Virus record (IMG/VR): IMGVR_UViG_3300034418_007971
Location: 1 to 64,000 of that record
Direction: 5' to 3' (one strand)
Source: a virus
DNA length: 64,000 nt
Shown: positions 18,689 to 26,659 of the stretch, one piece after another
How the letters are laid out: every line of letters starts with the position of its first letter
How positions within the stretch are numbered: the first letter of the stretch is position 1
The notes under the pieces: model-generated
What the model was told of the DNA's origin: nothing
The model's database searches: none
The model's input: only the letters and a program-made list of their open reading frames with translations
Translations under genes and position numbers: made by a program

Positions 18689-18700
18689 ACCCTATATTTG
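18670..18700 (+). promoter_or_regulatory. Host-type (Bacteroidota) promoter
   Basis: TTG at 18670-18672, 20 nt spacer, TATATTTG at 18693-18700. Exact form of the Bacteroidota sigma-A promoter. It ends 17 nt before the small gene at 18718. Confidence 0.75.
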
Positions 18701-18717
18701 TAACAAACTTCCTGAAA

Positions 18718-18891
18718 ATGAATCAAGTTAATTACTACACATATCAACTTTTTAAAGAAGATAGACTAATAGCGGAGACTGAAGCAGCCACATTTGATAG
18801 AGCAATCGATTATTTTTTCGATACTCACCCTAAGGCTTACAGCGACTCAACTTATTCTTTTAAAAAAGTTAAAATGTCTCACGAACGTTAA
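18718..18891 (+). CDS. Small gene, 57 residues, unknown function
   Basis: An ATG at 18718 opens a 57-residue frame (MNQVNYYTYQLFKEDRL... VKMSHER) ending with TAA at 18889-18891. It is supported by a well-formed host-type promoter immediately upstream and by compact, non-repetitive composition (aromatic and charged, with AATFDRAIDYFFDTHP in the middle). It overlaps the 3' end of the convergent cupin-like gene by 4 nt. Function unknown. Confidence 0.7.
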   Translation: MNQVNYYTYQLFKEDRLIAETEAATFDRAIDYFFDTHPKAYSDSTYSFKKVKMSHER

Positions 18892-19151
18892 TACTCCTCT
18901 ATAAGTATTACCAAGTCCGTAGTACCCTTTATAACTCTATGAAAGGTTTCTTTCGGTATATCAAAAGTCACACCCTTTTTTAAAGGTATAGGTAATTTAT
19001 TATCCATCTGAAAATACCAATCGGTATCTTCGAGAACTTCTACTAAACGATTCTCCTTATCTCTATGCCAAACGAGTTCTTTCTCAGGAATATCTTGAGA
19101 AAAAACTCGTTTGAATTTATTAGATGATATATTTTCTTGTGAGTATATCAT
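18888..19151 (-). CDS. Small cupin-like protein
   Basis: 87 residues from the ATG at 19151; a longer frame begins with TTG and is not needed. The sequence has a double-stranded beta-helix pattern: ELVWHRDKENRLVEVLE, then LPIPLKKGVTFDIPKETFHRVIKGTTDLVILIEEY. The His in the first strand and the late TFHRV could bind metal. The start overlaps the stop of the upstream gene by 1 nt. Small cupins of this form are common in phage genomes; substrate unknown. Confidence 0.75.
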   Translation of the reverse strand: MIYSQENISSNKFKRVFSQDIPEKELVWHRDKENRLVEVLEDTDWYFQMDNKLPIPLKKGVTFDIPKETFHRVIKGTTDLVILIEEY

Positions 19152-20062
19152 CACCAAAATCTACCTGAAACATTTTTACCGAAATCTTTATGGGCTCTAC
19201 ACGCCCAATACCCCGCCTTTGTCTTATCTTTTTTCTTTGCACACTGATGTCGAGCCGCAAATGACTTTCTTGCATCAGGGTCATTCCACTTAGCGGTCAT
19301 TGTAGGTGAGCCATAACTAACTTTCTTTATTTTACCTGTTTTAGGATTTCTAACGTACACATACCACTTTTTAGAACCACCTGATTTAGGTTTATTAAGA
19401 GACACTTCTTTACCTTTATATTCGGCCTCATTTAAAGTTTCATATTCAAAAGGGAAATCTAACGCCACTGTTTTACCACTTGTTAATTTTACAAAAGTAC
19501 CCGCATCAGAATTTAAAATCTCCTCATCAAAATTATTAAATCTATATCCTTCTTTATATAGTTCTCTAGCCTCATTAATAAGGTCAAAGTATTTTTCACT
19601 ACCATGTCTAAATGCGTTATCTGTAATAGATAAATTATTATCAAAGTGATATTGTAGTTCTTCAGAGATTTGTATTTTATTTAATATAGACTTATTAATA
19701 CTTTCTCTAATTATATCTTTTATATACATAGATTCATTCTTTTTTTTCTTTTTATAGTTTTTAACTTTAATACGAGTAGGTTTTTTACCTTTGGTATCTT
19801 TTGAACGTCCTTTTTCTTTTTCCCTTTTTCTTCTACAAGCAGAATCTTTAGCTGATTGAGACATTTTACCAGCAACACCTGCCGCTCTACATACAGGATA
19901 ACCTCCTTTATCACTATCACTTCTACCACAAGAAGGGTGACCACCTCCTTTTTTCTTTTTACAGATATTAACCCATGGACCTTTAGGTTGTTTTGAACCC
20001 TTCTTTTTTTTCTTTTTACCAAACCATACGGCTAAATCTTCTGATAAAATATACTTATCCAT
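19151..20062 (-). CDS. Lys/Cys-rich phage protein, probable packaged or head protein
   Basis: 303 residues. Starts MDKYILSE, an [LI]-x-E site at residue 8, followed by Lys-rich blocks. Residues about 30-75 hold a Cys motif region (NICKKKKGGGHPSCGRSDSDKGGYPVCRAAG), resembling the DUF5872-type motif also seen in the 80-residue protein at 18446. The C-terminus (SYGSPTMTAKWNDPDARKSFAARHQCAKKK... GYWACRAHKDFG) is a second Cys/His module that I associate with T4-like phage proteins. The high positive charge suggests nucleic acid contact inside the capsid. A late-type motif lies 20 nt upstream. Confidence 0.7.
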   Translation of the reverse strand: MDKYILSEDLAVWFGKKKKKKGSKQPKGPWVNICKKKKGGGHPSCGRSDSDKGGYPVCRAAGVAGKMSQSAKDSACRRKREKEKGRSKDTKGKKPTRIKVKNYKKKKKNESMYIKDIIRESINKSILNKIQISEELQYHFDNNLSITDNAFRHGSEKYFDLINEARELYKEGYRFNNFDEEILNSDAGTFVKLTSGKTVALDFPFEYETLNEAEYKGKEVSLNKPKSGGSKKWYVYVRNPKTGKIKKVSYGSPTMTAKWNDPDARKSFAARHQCAKKKDKTKAGYWACRAHKDFGKNVSGRFW

Positions 20063-20082
20063 TTGACTTTATGTTACTTTTT

Positions 20083-20091
20083 TATAAATAT
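20083..20091 (-). promoter_or_regulatory. Phage late-type motif ATATTTATA
   Basis: Reads ATATTTATA on the minus strand, 20 nt before the start at 20062. Confidence 0.45.
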
Positions 20092-20110
20092 TAGGTAAAA
20101 CTCATTTATC

Positions 20111-20359
20111 ATGGAAGAAAATAACGAAAACGTAAACACTCTATTTAATACTATTAATTACAAAGAACCACACGAACTAAATAAGTTTATAGATGAAATG
20201 AATGTAGACCAAGCGTTATTTTGTTTGGTTCATGCCACTCGACATGCACACAACCGTGGTTTGTACAATATTGAAGAATCTGAAGTTGTGTCTAAAGCTA
20301 TAAGAACTCTGACTACACCCCAACCTTTACCAAAGGAAGAGTCTAATGACGAAGGATGA
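20111..20359 (+). CDS. Small hypothetical protein
   Basis: 82 residues, acidic, helical, with a His-rich helix (FCLVHATRHAHNRGLYNIEE). Divergent from the Lys/Cys-rich gene. It overlaps the next gene by 14 nt. Function unknown. Confidence 0.65.
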   Translation: MEENNENVNTLFNTINYKEPHELNKFIDEMNVDQALFCLVHATRHAHNRGLYNIEESEVVSKAIRTLTTPQPLPKEESNDEG

Positions 20360-20549
20360 ATTAACGAGTAGAATTATTATTCTACAGTCTGAAATAACAG
20401 ATGCGATTTTAAGTGGTCACAAAGCACATGATGAAGATGAATTTAAATCACATAGAATCGAATTAATGATACTTCGTTGTATGTTATATGGTGAAGATTC
20501 TAAAATCTGTAAAACTGAAAAGGCAAATTGTAGAAATTGTAAGAAATAA
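20346..20549 (+). CDS. Small hypothetical protein with C-terminal Cys cluster
   Basis: 67 residues, helical, ending in CKTEKANCRNCKK, three Cys that could bind a metal. Overlaps the preceding gene and is followed directly by a strong terminator. Function unknown. Confidence 0.65.
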   Translation: MTKDELTSRIIILQSEITDAILSGHKAHDEDEFKSHRIELMILRCMLYGEDSKICKTEKANCRNCKK

Positions 20550-20580
20550 AAAAGGGAGACCGAAGTCTCCCTTTTCTTTT
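20550..20580. terminator. Bidirectional intrinsic terminator
   Basis: Stem AAGGGAGAC / GTCTCCCTT with a CGAA loop and U-tracts on both strands. Separates the small plus-strand genes from the capsid gene on the minus strand and can serve both. Confidence 0.85.
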
Positions 20581-20598
20581 TATGTTTAAGATATAATA

Positions 20599-22383
20599 TT
20601 ATCTTAACTCTCTTAGGTCGAATGTTCTAACACCATCAACTGTAATCTTACCGTAGAAACGGTTGTTCACCATCTTCTTAGCGTATCTTGTCATGATACC
20701 CTTGATTGGTGTAAAGTTGAATGGGTTGTACATTGTTGGAGTCAACTGTAGAGGTACGTATGGAGCGTATACATATCCTGTGTCAAGTAATGATGAACCC
20801 TTGTGTCCCAACAATACTGTGTTTGGTGGGAAGTATGGGTCACGGTAAACTTGATATCTACCTGATAATGTACCAACTCTTTCGATACCCATGTTGTAGT
20901 TGTCCTGGTCAGGAGCCGCGTTTGAAACGTGGAAGTACTCAAGGTCATCGAAGATTGCTGAAATCTCTGAAGATACAACAATCCAGTTAGCACCACCTCT
21001 TAGAGTTGATTTATGGATTTGTGCAGAAATCTGATTGATTGCAGTAATCAATGTCTGATTCCAATCCTTTTGGTTGTAGTTGACAGAACCGTTAGATACT
21101 CTCTTCCAACCGTTGTAGTCCCATCTTAATGACCAAGCTGCACCTTTTCTTAAGTCTCTTAAAATCTCACGGTCAATCTCTGCAGCTACCTGCTCTGACA
21201 ACAATGCTGTCAATTCAGCTTCCGCGTCGATGTTGTGGAATGCAGAGACGTCTTGTGCGAGTTCTGGTGACCACTGAGCTCTTAACTTTCTTTCTGTAAC
21301 AGAAACAGTAACAGCTTCTAAGTCGAATGAAACTTCACCGATAGCGTCTTCAAATTCTAATGTCTCATAAACTCTGTATGAACCAACGAAGGTATCTCCT
21401 GATGCAATTGTTGAACCTGTGTATCCGTCTAATGACTGTGTTCCAATCTCAACTGGAGTTGAGAAATCAACCTCCAAGTAGATTTTACCTTCAACATCAC
21501 ATACATTGTCGTACTTTCCGCCAGGACCAGGGTAAGAACCACTATAGAAAGTAGTCTGTTGCTCGTTACCATAGTTAACGATACCCTTACCGTACTTCTG
21601 AGTTACAACTCTAAAGTTATAATAAGTGTCAGTAGCGCCGGTTTTGTAAGTTTCTAATGATGCTAAGAAGTCCTCAGTATCCATTTCTTGTCCGTCAGGA
21701 CCTATTAATTTACTAGCACCTGCTGATGAGAATCCTGTCATCATAAAGATTAATGACCTTACGTTTGCACTTGCTGCAGTACCTGTACCACCAGACGCGT
21801 AACTTAAAGCAACATCTAGTGTAGTTGCGGTTAAAACACCGTTGTTCCATCTAACAGGAACTAATGTTGGTGTTTGCTCTGCGTAAGCACCCTTCGAGTA
21901 ATCGAACAACCCAGCTGGGTCTGAATTTGGTGTACTACCTTCGTAGAAACGGTCATATAAGTTAGTTGAATTTGTGTAACCTGAATCTGTTGTTGATGGA
22001 CCGTTTGGTGCTCCGAATGGAGGAATGTGAGTTCCATCAGCGTTTCTGTTCTGAATCTTTGGAACAAAGTAGAACAACTTACCGATTGGTAGGTTCATAG
22101 CTTGAACTGAAACGATGTCGTTAGCCAATAACTTAGAGAAAACTCTTCTTACGATTGGGAAAACAACTGTTTCGAAAGAACCTGAACTGTCAGATGCCGC
22201 CGCTTCGTTTATCAAATATGATGCTTGGTTCTCATATAACTGAGCCATATTTTCTTTAGTGTGGCCTTTAAGACCATCGAGGAACCCTAATTTGTCCCAC
22301 TTGTTAATTGTGTCCTCCTTGATAACCTTAAGGTGCTTAAGACCGATGTTACCAACTAGACCTGATTCTAATAATGCTCCCAT
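20599..22383 (-). CDS. 23: Major capsid protein (T4 gp23-like)
   Basis: 594 residues. HK97-fold capsid subunit of T4 type. The first 60 residues form a helical propeptide (KEDTINKWDKLGFLDGLKG... NMAQLYENQASYLINE) ending at LINE|AAAS, which matches the [LI]-x-E cleavage site of the prohead protease and the position of the gp23 processing site. Downstream, VVFPIVRRVFSKLLANDIVSVQAMNLPIGKLFYFVPK corresponds to the T4 gp23 segment around VRRAIPNLIAFDICGVQPM. The C-terminal half contains the YNGWKRV and RYQVYRDPYFPPN strands. Last gene of the head module, 28 nt after the scaffold gene; codon use is less AT-biased than its neighbours, as expected for high expression. Confidence 0.93.
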   Translation of the reverse strand: MGALLESGLVGNIGLKHLKVIKEDTINKWDKLGFLDGLKGHTKENMAQLYENQASYLINEAAASDSSGSFETVVFPIVRRVFSKLLANDIVSVQAMNLPIGKLFYFVPKIQNRNADGTHIPPFGAPNGPSTTDSGYTNSTNLYDRFYEGSTPNSDPAGLFDYSKGAYAEQTPTLVPVRWNNGVLTATTLDVALSYASGGTGTAASANVRSLIFMMTGFSSAGASKLIGPDGQEMDTEDFLASLETYKTGATDTYYNFRVVTQKYGKGIVNYGNEQQTTFYSGSYPGPGGKYDNVCDVEGKIYLEVDFSTPVEIGTQSLDGYTGSTIASGDTFVGSYRVYETLEFEDAIGEVSFDLEAVTVSVTERKLRAQWSPELAQDVSAFHNIDAEAELTALLSEQVAAEIDREILRDLRKGAAWSLRWDYNGWKRVSNGSVNYNQKDWNQTLITAINQISAQIHKSTLRGGANWIVVSSEISAIFDDLEYFHVSNAAPDQDNYNMGIERVGTLSGRYQVYRDPYFPPNTVLLGHKGSSLLDTGYVYAPYVPLQLTPTMYNPFNFTPIKGIMTRYAKKMVNNRFYGKITVDGVRTFDLRELR

Positions 22384-22410
22384 TTTAATATTTTTTAAGG
22401 AAATTTATTT

Positions 22411-23802
22411 TTATTTTAATTTACTCATTAAATCTCTCATTCTTAAGAACTGAGGATTTTCATAAGTTTTACTTTCGATAAGATTGTTTGCTGAACCTTT
22501 AGTTGGAGTTTTAGTAACTTTAGATTGTACTGATTCAGTAACAACGTTAGTTTCTTTTCCACCTAAATCTTCTTTAACTGTCTTATATAAAGATTTTGAT
22601 TCTTTAAGAGTCTCGACACCATCGAAACGTCTTAAAATATTTATTTTCTCTTGCTTCGTAGTAGAATGCTCAGTGAATAAACGAGTAGCGTAAGCTAAAT
22701 TAGAGTTGAAAACAGCCACTTCGTTAAGCTTCTCTTTGAAAACATTAAGTGCCTTACGGTACTCTTCATTCTTTTCTCTAAGTTGTTTAACTTCTGCTTT
22801 TAATTCTTCATTTTCTCTTACCGCGGGTCTTAATCTACCCTTAGCATAAGTTCTCACCTCTTCAGGTGCAGATTTAGCGTTTGGGTACTTTCGTAAAGAC
22901 GCATTAGTTCTAGCAGTTTCAGTGGTTTCACCTTCGTTACTTTCGTAATCTCTGTGTGACTTAGACTCATCGCCTTTGTTCCCACCGTAATCACCTTCGT
23001 TAGTTTCGTAATCTCTGTGTGACTTAGACTCATCGCCTTTGTTCCCACCGTAATCACCTTCGTTAGTTTCGTAATCTCTGTGTGACCTAGACTCATCGCC
23101 TTTGTTCCCACCGTAATCACCTTCACTCATTTCTTCTTCGTCAGCTTCTTCTTCACCAATCTCGATTTCATATACCACTTCTTCTTCTTCTTCCATGTGG
23201 TCTTCTTCTGTGTACTCACCTTCATATGCTTCTTCTTCTGATTCACCTAACTGAATAACGTATTCAGCATCGGTCTCTTCGTCTGATAAATGAACGTCAC
23301 CACCGTCTTGCTTTACAATGATACCGTCTTCTTCACCCATAGCTTTAAATACCTTTAGTATTTCGTCATCAGAAGCTGCGGTTAAATCGAGAGGTAAAAG
23401 AACCTCTTCTTCATCATCAACTTCCAAGTCGTCACCAGGTAAATCGGTCATTAACATTTCCTCATCACCCAAGTCTAACTCTTCGTCGTTATCAGATTCC
23501 ATATCGTCACCCATATCAAGACCTAAGTCTTCAAGAGCGTCTTCCATGTCACCTTCTGCGTCATCAACTTCAACCTCATCTTCAACGTCAATTTCTTCCT
23601 GTTCGGACATTTCAACATTTTCTTCTTCAGTTTCTGTTTCAGACATTTCAACCTCTTCTTCACTAAGAGATTCTTTTACTAATTCACTGATTTCTTCCTT
23701 CATAGTAGAAGCAAGTATTCCTTTTGCATTATTAGTTATGGCTTCTTGTAGATTTTCCATCTGCAATAAAGCTTCTTCAACTAGGTTTTTTTTGTCTGCC
23801 AT
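22411..23802 (-). CDS. Prohead scaffold/core protein (gp22-like)
   Basis: 463 residues from ATG at 23802 (a TTG 15 nt earlier is not needed). Extremely acidic residues 35-240 (runs such as EEEVEMSETETEEENVEMSE), a repeat region (three 21-residue units around DYGGNKGDESKSHRDYE), and a C-terminal coiled coil (ENEELKAEVKQLREKNEEYRKALNVFKEKLNEV). Together with its place between protease and capsid genes, this matches the role of T4 gp22, which forms the inner core and is degraded by the protease. Several internal [LI]-x-E sites are present. No sequence homology can be claimed by eye. Confidence 0.75.
   Translation of the reverse strand: MADKKNLVEEALLQMENLQEAITNNAKGILASTMKEEISELVKESLSEEEVEMSETETEEENVEMSEQEEIDVEDEVEVDDAEGDMEDALEDLGLDMGDDMESDNDEELDLGDEEMLMTDLPGDDLEVDDEEEVLLPLDLTAASDDEILKVFKAMGEEDGIIVKQDGGDVHLSDEETDAEYVIQLGESEEEAYEGEYTEEDHMEEEEEVVYEIEIGEEEADEEEMSEGDYGGNKGDESRSHRDYETNEGDYGGNKGDESKSHRDYETNEGDYGGNKGDESKSHRDYESNEGETTETARTNASLRKYPNAKSAPEEVRTYAKGRLRPAVRENEELKAEVKQLREKNEEYRKALNVFKEKLNEVAVFNSNLAYATRLFTEHSTTKQEKINILRRFDGVETLKESKSLYKTVKEDLGGKETNVVTESVQSKVTKTPTKGSANNLIESKTYENPQFLRMRDLMSKLK
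22931..23119 (-). repeat. Three tandem 63-nt repeats inside the scaffold gene
   Basis: Unit starts at 22931, 22994 and 23057, each encoding a 21-residue block containing DYGGNKGDES and SHRDYE. The second and third copies differ at very few positions, indicating recent duplication in frame. Confidence 0.9.
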
Positions 23803-23838
23803 ATTATTTTTTTGCAAAAAAGTTTATTATAGTTATCA

Positions 23839-23847
23839 TATAAATAT
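23839..23847 (-). promoter_or_regulatory. Phage late-type motif ATATTTATA
   Basis: Reads ATATTTATA on the minus strand, 36 nt before the scaffold start at 23802. It lies just after the terminator of the upstream gene, so the scaffold and capsid genes can be transcribed separately. Confidence 0.5.
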
Positions 23848-23885
23848 GTTAAATATGAAAAAAGTGTTTTTTTAATAACTTTAAG

Positions 23886-23914
23886 CAAAAAAAAATCGGG
23901 GATAACCCCGATTC
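23886..23914 (-). terminator. Intrinsic terminator after the DUF4494-like gene
   Basis: On the minus strand: AATCGGGG / CCCCGATT stem with a TTAT loop, then nine T. Lies between the small gene ending at 23937 and the scaffold gene. Confidence 0.85.
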
Positions 23915-23936
23915 AAAAATCTTTTTTTATTTTAAA

Positions 23937-24146
23937 TTACTCATACACCTCGTCGATTTTACTCTCAACACACGCTGTGATTCTCCAATCGTAAACAAAA
24001 TCCTTAAAGCTTTGAGTAACTTTAGCTTCAACGTCAGTTACGTTAAAACCCTTAACAAGTTTTTCTTCTCTAACTTTTTTAATTTTACCTGAGTTTTCAT
24101 CAGGGAGGTCATACTGAACTTTTGCCACAAAATACTTTTCGTCCAT
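23937..24146 (-). CDS. Small DUF4494-like protein
   Basis: 69 residues. YFVAKVQYDLPDENSGKIKKVREEKLVKGFNVTDVEAKVTQSFKDF... matches my recollection of the Bacteroidota DUF4494 family (two strands, K-V-x-E-x-x-L-V, then T-x-A/V-E-A-x-V). Its role is unknown. It sits in the head module 19 nt downstream of the protease gene. Confidence 0.6.
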   Translation of the reverse strand: MDEKYFVAKVQYDLPDENSGKIKKVREEKLVKGFNVTDVEAKVTQSFKDFVYDWRITACVESKIDEVYE

Positions 24147-24165
24147 GTTTTTTTATTTAAAAGGT

Positions 24166-24888
24166 TTAATAACCTAAATAATCGGAAAGTCTTTTCATTA
24201 AGTCAACACTTTTACCTAAACCACCATCAATCTTTGGTTCTTGTGACCTTAACTGAGTCTCTTCCTCTAAACTTTCTTCATACTTACCCTTATCATTTTT
24301 ATCTAAGAATAGATATGCACCTGGTGTAGATGGAGATGAAACTAAATCAAAACAGATTAATTCAAAATCGTCTTGTACTTCATTTCTTTCACCTTTCTTT
24401 ACTAATGAGCCAACACCACGAGAAGAAACACCCATAGTGACTCCTTGTCTCATTAAATTAGCCGCTTGGTCACCTGGACACGAAACTACACCCTCTGTAT
24501 GAAATCCAGGTGATGTCAATAATTTAATCTTTCCCATAAGTGTGTTACCTTCCCACCATACGTCTGTGATTAAGTGTGAGACACGGTCCAAATCTATCAA
24601 AGATGATTCAGGGTGGTTAAGTTCAGATATTGATAATCCTTTTTCGATTGCTTTTTTATAAACGTCAGCTTCTCTACGTAAAATCTTTTCAGGATACACT
24701 CTACCGTTTCTATTGGGGGTATCGTATTTTTGTAACGTCGCGTAAAACTCAAATGGTTTTGAATGGTCTAATTGACCATAAGACTCTTTTATAACTTGTG
24801 AATTACGGCTATCGTTAGGATTTACAAATCCGGCATCCCACTCTACTAAGATACCTTTACCTGAATCGTTTGGTCCTAAAATCTTCAT
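24166..24888 (-). CDS. 21: Prohead maturation protease (gp21-like)
   Basis: 240 residues. The T4-type serine protease pattern is visible: catalytic His in SELNHPESS (about 95), catalytic Ser in GVTMGVSSRGVGS (about 153-158), and a further conserved block ELICFDLVSSPSTPGAYL. Preceding strands FEFYATLQKYDTPNRNGRVYP are typical of the fold. It should cleave scaffold, capsid protein and packaged proteins after [LI]-x-E during head maturation. Position between portal and scaffold matches T4 gene order. A late-type motif lies 10 nt upstream. Confidence 0.9.
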   Translation of the reverse strand: MKILGPNDSGKGILVEWDAGFVNPNDSRNSQVIKESYGQLDHSKPFEFYATLQKYDTPNRNGRVYPEKILRREADVYKKAIEKGLSISELNHPESSLIDLDRVSHLITDVWWEGNTLMGKIKLLTSPGFHTEGVVSCPGDQAANLMRQGVTMGVSSRGVGSLVKKGERNEVQDDFELICFDLVSSPSTPGAYLFLDKNDKGKYEESLEEETQLRSQEPKIDGGLGKSVDLMKRLSDYLGY

Positions 24889-24898
24889 GTTTTTTCTT

Positions 24899-24907
24899 TA
24901 TAAATAT
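24899..24907 (-). promoter_or_regulatory. Phage late-type motif ATATTTATA
   Basis: Minus-strand ATATTTATA ending 10 nt before the protease start at 24888. No TTG lies about 20 nt upstream, so it lacks the host -33 element. Confidence 0.5.
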
Positions 24908-24908
24908 A

Positions 24909-25352
24909 TCAGACCACTTCTTTTGTCGTTTTACTCTTGTGTATTTCAAAATACTTCATACCTCTTAAGCAATCGGTATACACTGCTTGAATGACTTTTT
25001 TAATATTTTCTTTTAGTTTTGTTGATTTAAAATCTAAGTGATTTTTAAGATATAAGGTGATTTCTAAGTTCATAAAACTTCTTTTACCTCTTTGTATTCC
25101 ACTACTTCTTAAATCTAAATCCACTATATTATGTTTTTCGAAAACTTCGGTATTTAAAACTTCTAATAAGACGTGTTTAATATTACGCTCCATAGTCCCT
25201 GTCGCTCTATCCCAATTCTCAAACTCTTTTATGGGTTCTACCCATGATTGTAAAACAATATAAACTGTTTTTAAATTTTTGGCATCTACTGTACCGTAAT
25301 AACATTTTGAGTCATTGAATATTTTTAATTGTGACGTTTTTCCTTTTTTCAT
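24909..25352 (-). CDS. Unknown protein in the head module
   Basis: 147 residues, mixed alpha/beta, basic N-terminus (MKKGKTSQLKIFNDSKCYYG). Contains LKTVYIVLQSWVEPIKEFENWDRATG and a long charged strand SFMNLEITLYLKNHLDFKSTKL. Lies between the bS21 gene (opposite strand) and the protease gene. I do not recognise it; a small head or assembly protein is plausible from position. Confidence 0.6.
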   Translation of the reverse strand: MKKGKTSQLKIFNDSKCYYGTVDAKNLKTVYIVLQSWVEPIKEFENWDRATGTMERNIKHVLLEVLNTEVFEKHNIVDLDLRSSGIQRGKRSFMNLEITLYLKNHLDFKSTKLKENIKKVIQAVYTDCLRGMKYFEIHKSKTTKEVV

Positions 25353-25424
25353 ATAAATTCATACTTACAAAGTTTATTGATTTGTATTAAATATACTATA
25401 TTTGTAGTTATATGTCAAAAACAT

Positions 25425-25433
25425 ATATTTATA
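25425..25433 (+). promoter_or_regulatory. Phage late-type motif ATATTTATA
   Basis: Plus-strand ATATTTATA 17 nt before the bS21 start. A host-like TATATTTG also occurs at 25397-25404 but without a TTG at the right distance. Confidence 0.4.
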
Positions 25434-25450
25434 GATAAACAAATTTATAT

Positions 25451-25636
25451 ATGCTAATTATTAAGGTGAAAAATAAGAATATAGAGGCGGCTCTTAAAAA
25501 CTACAAATATAAAGTTTACAAGACTAAGCAACTTCAGAACCTTAATAAAAATAAGGAGTACACAAAGGATTCAGTGGAAAAAAGAGAAAAAATGAAAAAA
25601 GCAATTTATGTGAATAAGAAGAGAAACGACCTTTAA
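25451..25636 (+). CDS. rpsU: Phage-encoded ribosomal protein bS21 (Bacteroidota type)
   Basis: 61 residues. MLIIKVKNKNIEAALKNYKYKVYKTKQLQNLNKNKEYTKDSVEKREKMKKAIYVNKK follows the Bacteroidota bS21 pattern (MLIIxIK, N-I-x-x-AL-K-x-YK-x-K-x-x-KT, SV-x-KR, K-A-x-Y). bS21 sits beside the anti-Shine-Dalgarno end of 16S rRNA and, in this phylum, helps to hide it. A phage copy could replace the host protein and change which mRNAs are translated. It is placed alone on the plus strand inside the minus-strand head module. Its own leader shows no Shine-Dalgarno sequence. Confidence 0.88.
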   Translation: MLIIKVKNKNIEAALKNYKYKVYKTKQLQNLNKNKEYTKDSVEKREKMKKAIYVNKKRNDL

Positions 25637-25649
25637 GAGTTAGAATACA

Positions 25650-25880
25650 TTATTCTTCAACTCCTTTACTTCTTGAAAATTTTTCAAGTGTGGTAAATCC
25701 TAACCCCGCACCTACAATATACATCATACCGTCCCACACATATTTTTGTAACGGTATATCCATAAAAATGTTAGCAACAAAGGCAATACACATCATGAAA
25801 AATGCGATTATGGTAACAAACCTTTTTGATGACTTTTGACCATCAACGTCACCTAATAATGATGTAAAAAATCTTTTCAT
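25650..25880 (-). CDS. Small two-TM membrane protein, holin candidate
   Basis: 76 residues. Two hydrophobic segments: VTIIAFFMMCIAFVANIFM (about 22-40) and WDGMMYIVGAGLGFTTL (about 49-65), with a charged C-terminus. Size and layout fit a class II holin, but such proteins also occur as structural membrane proteins. It overlaps the upstream gene by 1 nt. Another candidate of the same kind is at 44892. Confidence 0.55.
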   Translation of the reverse strand: MKRFFTSLLGDVDGQKSSKRFVTIIAFFMMCIAFVANIFMDIPLQKYVWDGMMYIVGAGLGFTTLEKFSRSKGVEE

Positions 25881-26614
25881 TATAACCCCTTTTCTAATTG
25901 CTTAAGTCTATAAAGAGATGTAAGGGTATAATCAGTTTCGTTTATTTTATTTAAAGTTTTTTGAATCTTTTCTTTAAGTTCGTTATCGTTAGATTCATTT
26001 AAATTATTACTTAATTTACTATAGACAGATTTCTTAGACTTATCTATTTCCTCTATTAATTGGTTCTTATTTAGTGACGTAAAAAATTTAAACTCCTTTT
26101 TCTCTTCCTCATTAAGTGAAGAAAACTCTTTATTAAATGTTTTAGTGGCAATCTGTAACATAGAAGAAATAGGTATATTCAAACTAGATTCATTTATTTC
26201 AACTATATCATTACTTAATAAATTTTTCTTAATTCTATTTTTAGATTCTAATAATGACTCTAGATTTTTAGTTACATTTTTAGTATAAACTTGAATATCG
26301 ATATCACTGTAATTGTTATTAGTTTCAATAACTAATTGGTTAATCCACTGACTAATCTTATTAATTTCATTTTGGTTATCATCAATTAAACTTCTTAGTT
26401 GTTCAAACGATTCAGAGATATACTCGTCTACAATAGTTTCGTTTAAACCTTTTTTAGATGATAATTCATCGTAAATAAAATATACTTCACATAAGTCACT
26501 ATTTTCAAGTATCATAGATTTAAATGACTTAATATGAGTTTTAAAATCTTGTTTTCCGTAAGTTGATTCGAATAACTTTTCAATCTTGGTTTTGATGATT
26601 CCGAATGATGTCAT
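25880..26614 (-). CDS. Helical coiled-coil protein of unknown function
   Basis: 244 residues, nearly all helical, rich in Lys, Asn, Glu and Ser (KIEKLFESTYGKQ... SKSKKSVYSKLSNNLNESNDNELKEKIQKTL). No motif recognised. Downstream of the portal gene and preceded by a late-type motif; could be a head-associated internal protein. Several LLE, LNE and INE tripeptides are present but no clear leader. Confidence 0.6.
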   Translation of the reverse strand: MTSFGIIKTKIEKLFESTYGKQDFKTHIKSFKSMILENSDLCEVYFIYDELSSKKGLNETIVDEYISESFEQLRSLIDDNQNEINKISQWINQLVIETNNNYSDIDIQVYTKNVTKNLESLLESKNRIKKNLLSNDIVEINESSLNIPISSMLQIATKTFNKEFSSLNEEEKKEFKFFTSLNKNQLIEEIDKSKKSVYSKLSNNLNESNDNELKEKIQKTLNKINETDYTLTSLYRLKQLEKGL

Positions 26615-26626
26615 GATATTTTTTTA

Positions 26627-26635
26627 TATAAATAT
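26627..26635 (-). promoter_or_regulatory. Phage late-type motif ATATTTATA
   Basis: Minus strand, 12 nt before the start at 26614. Confidence 0.45.
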
Positions 26636-26659
26636 CATGTAAGTAGTATTATTCACAAT

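Noticed and set aside
22931-23119. Regular repeats that could be taken for a CRISPR array
   Set aside because: The units are contiguous, in frame and lie inside the scaffold coding sequence, with no unique spacers.
23803-23817. Upstream start for the scaffold gene
   Set aside because: The first codon is TTG, and the ATG at 23802 gives a normal phage N-terminus (MADKKN).
23318-23875. Ser-rich frame on the plus strand opposite the scaffold gene
   Set aside because: Antisense of an acidic Glu/Asp-rich region; no promoter or sensible protein features.
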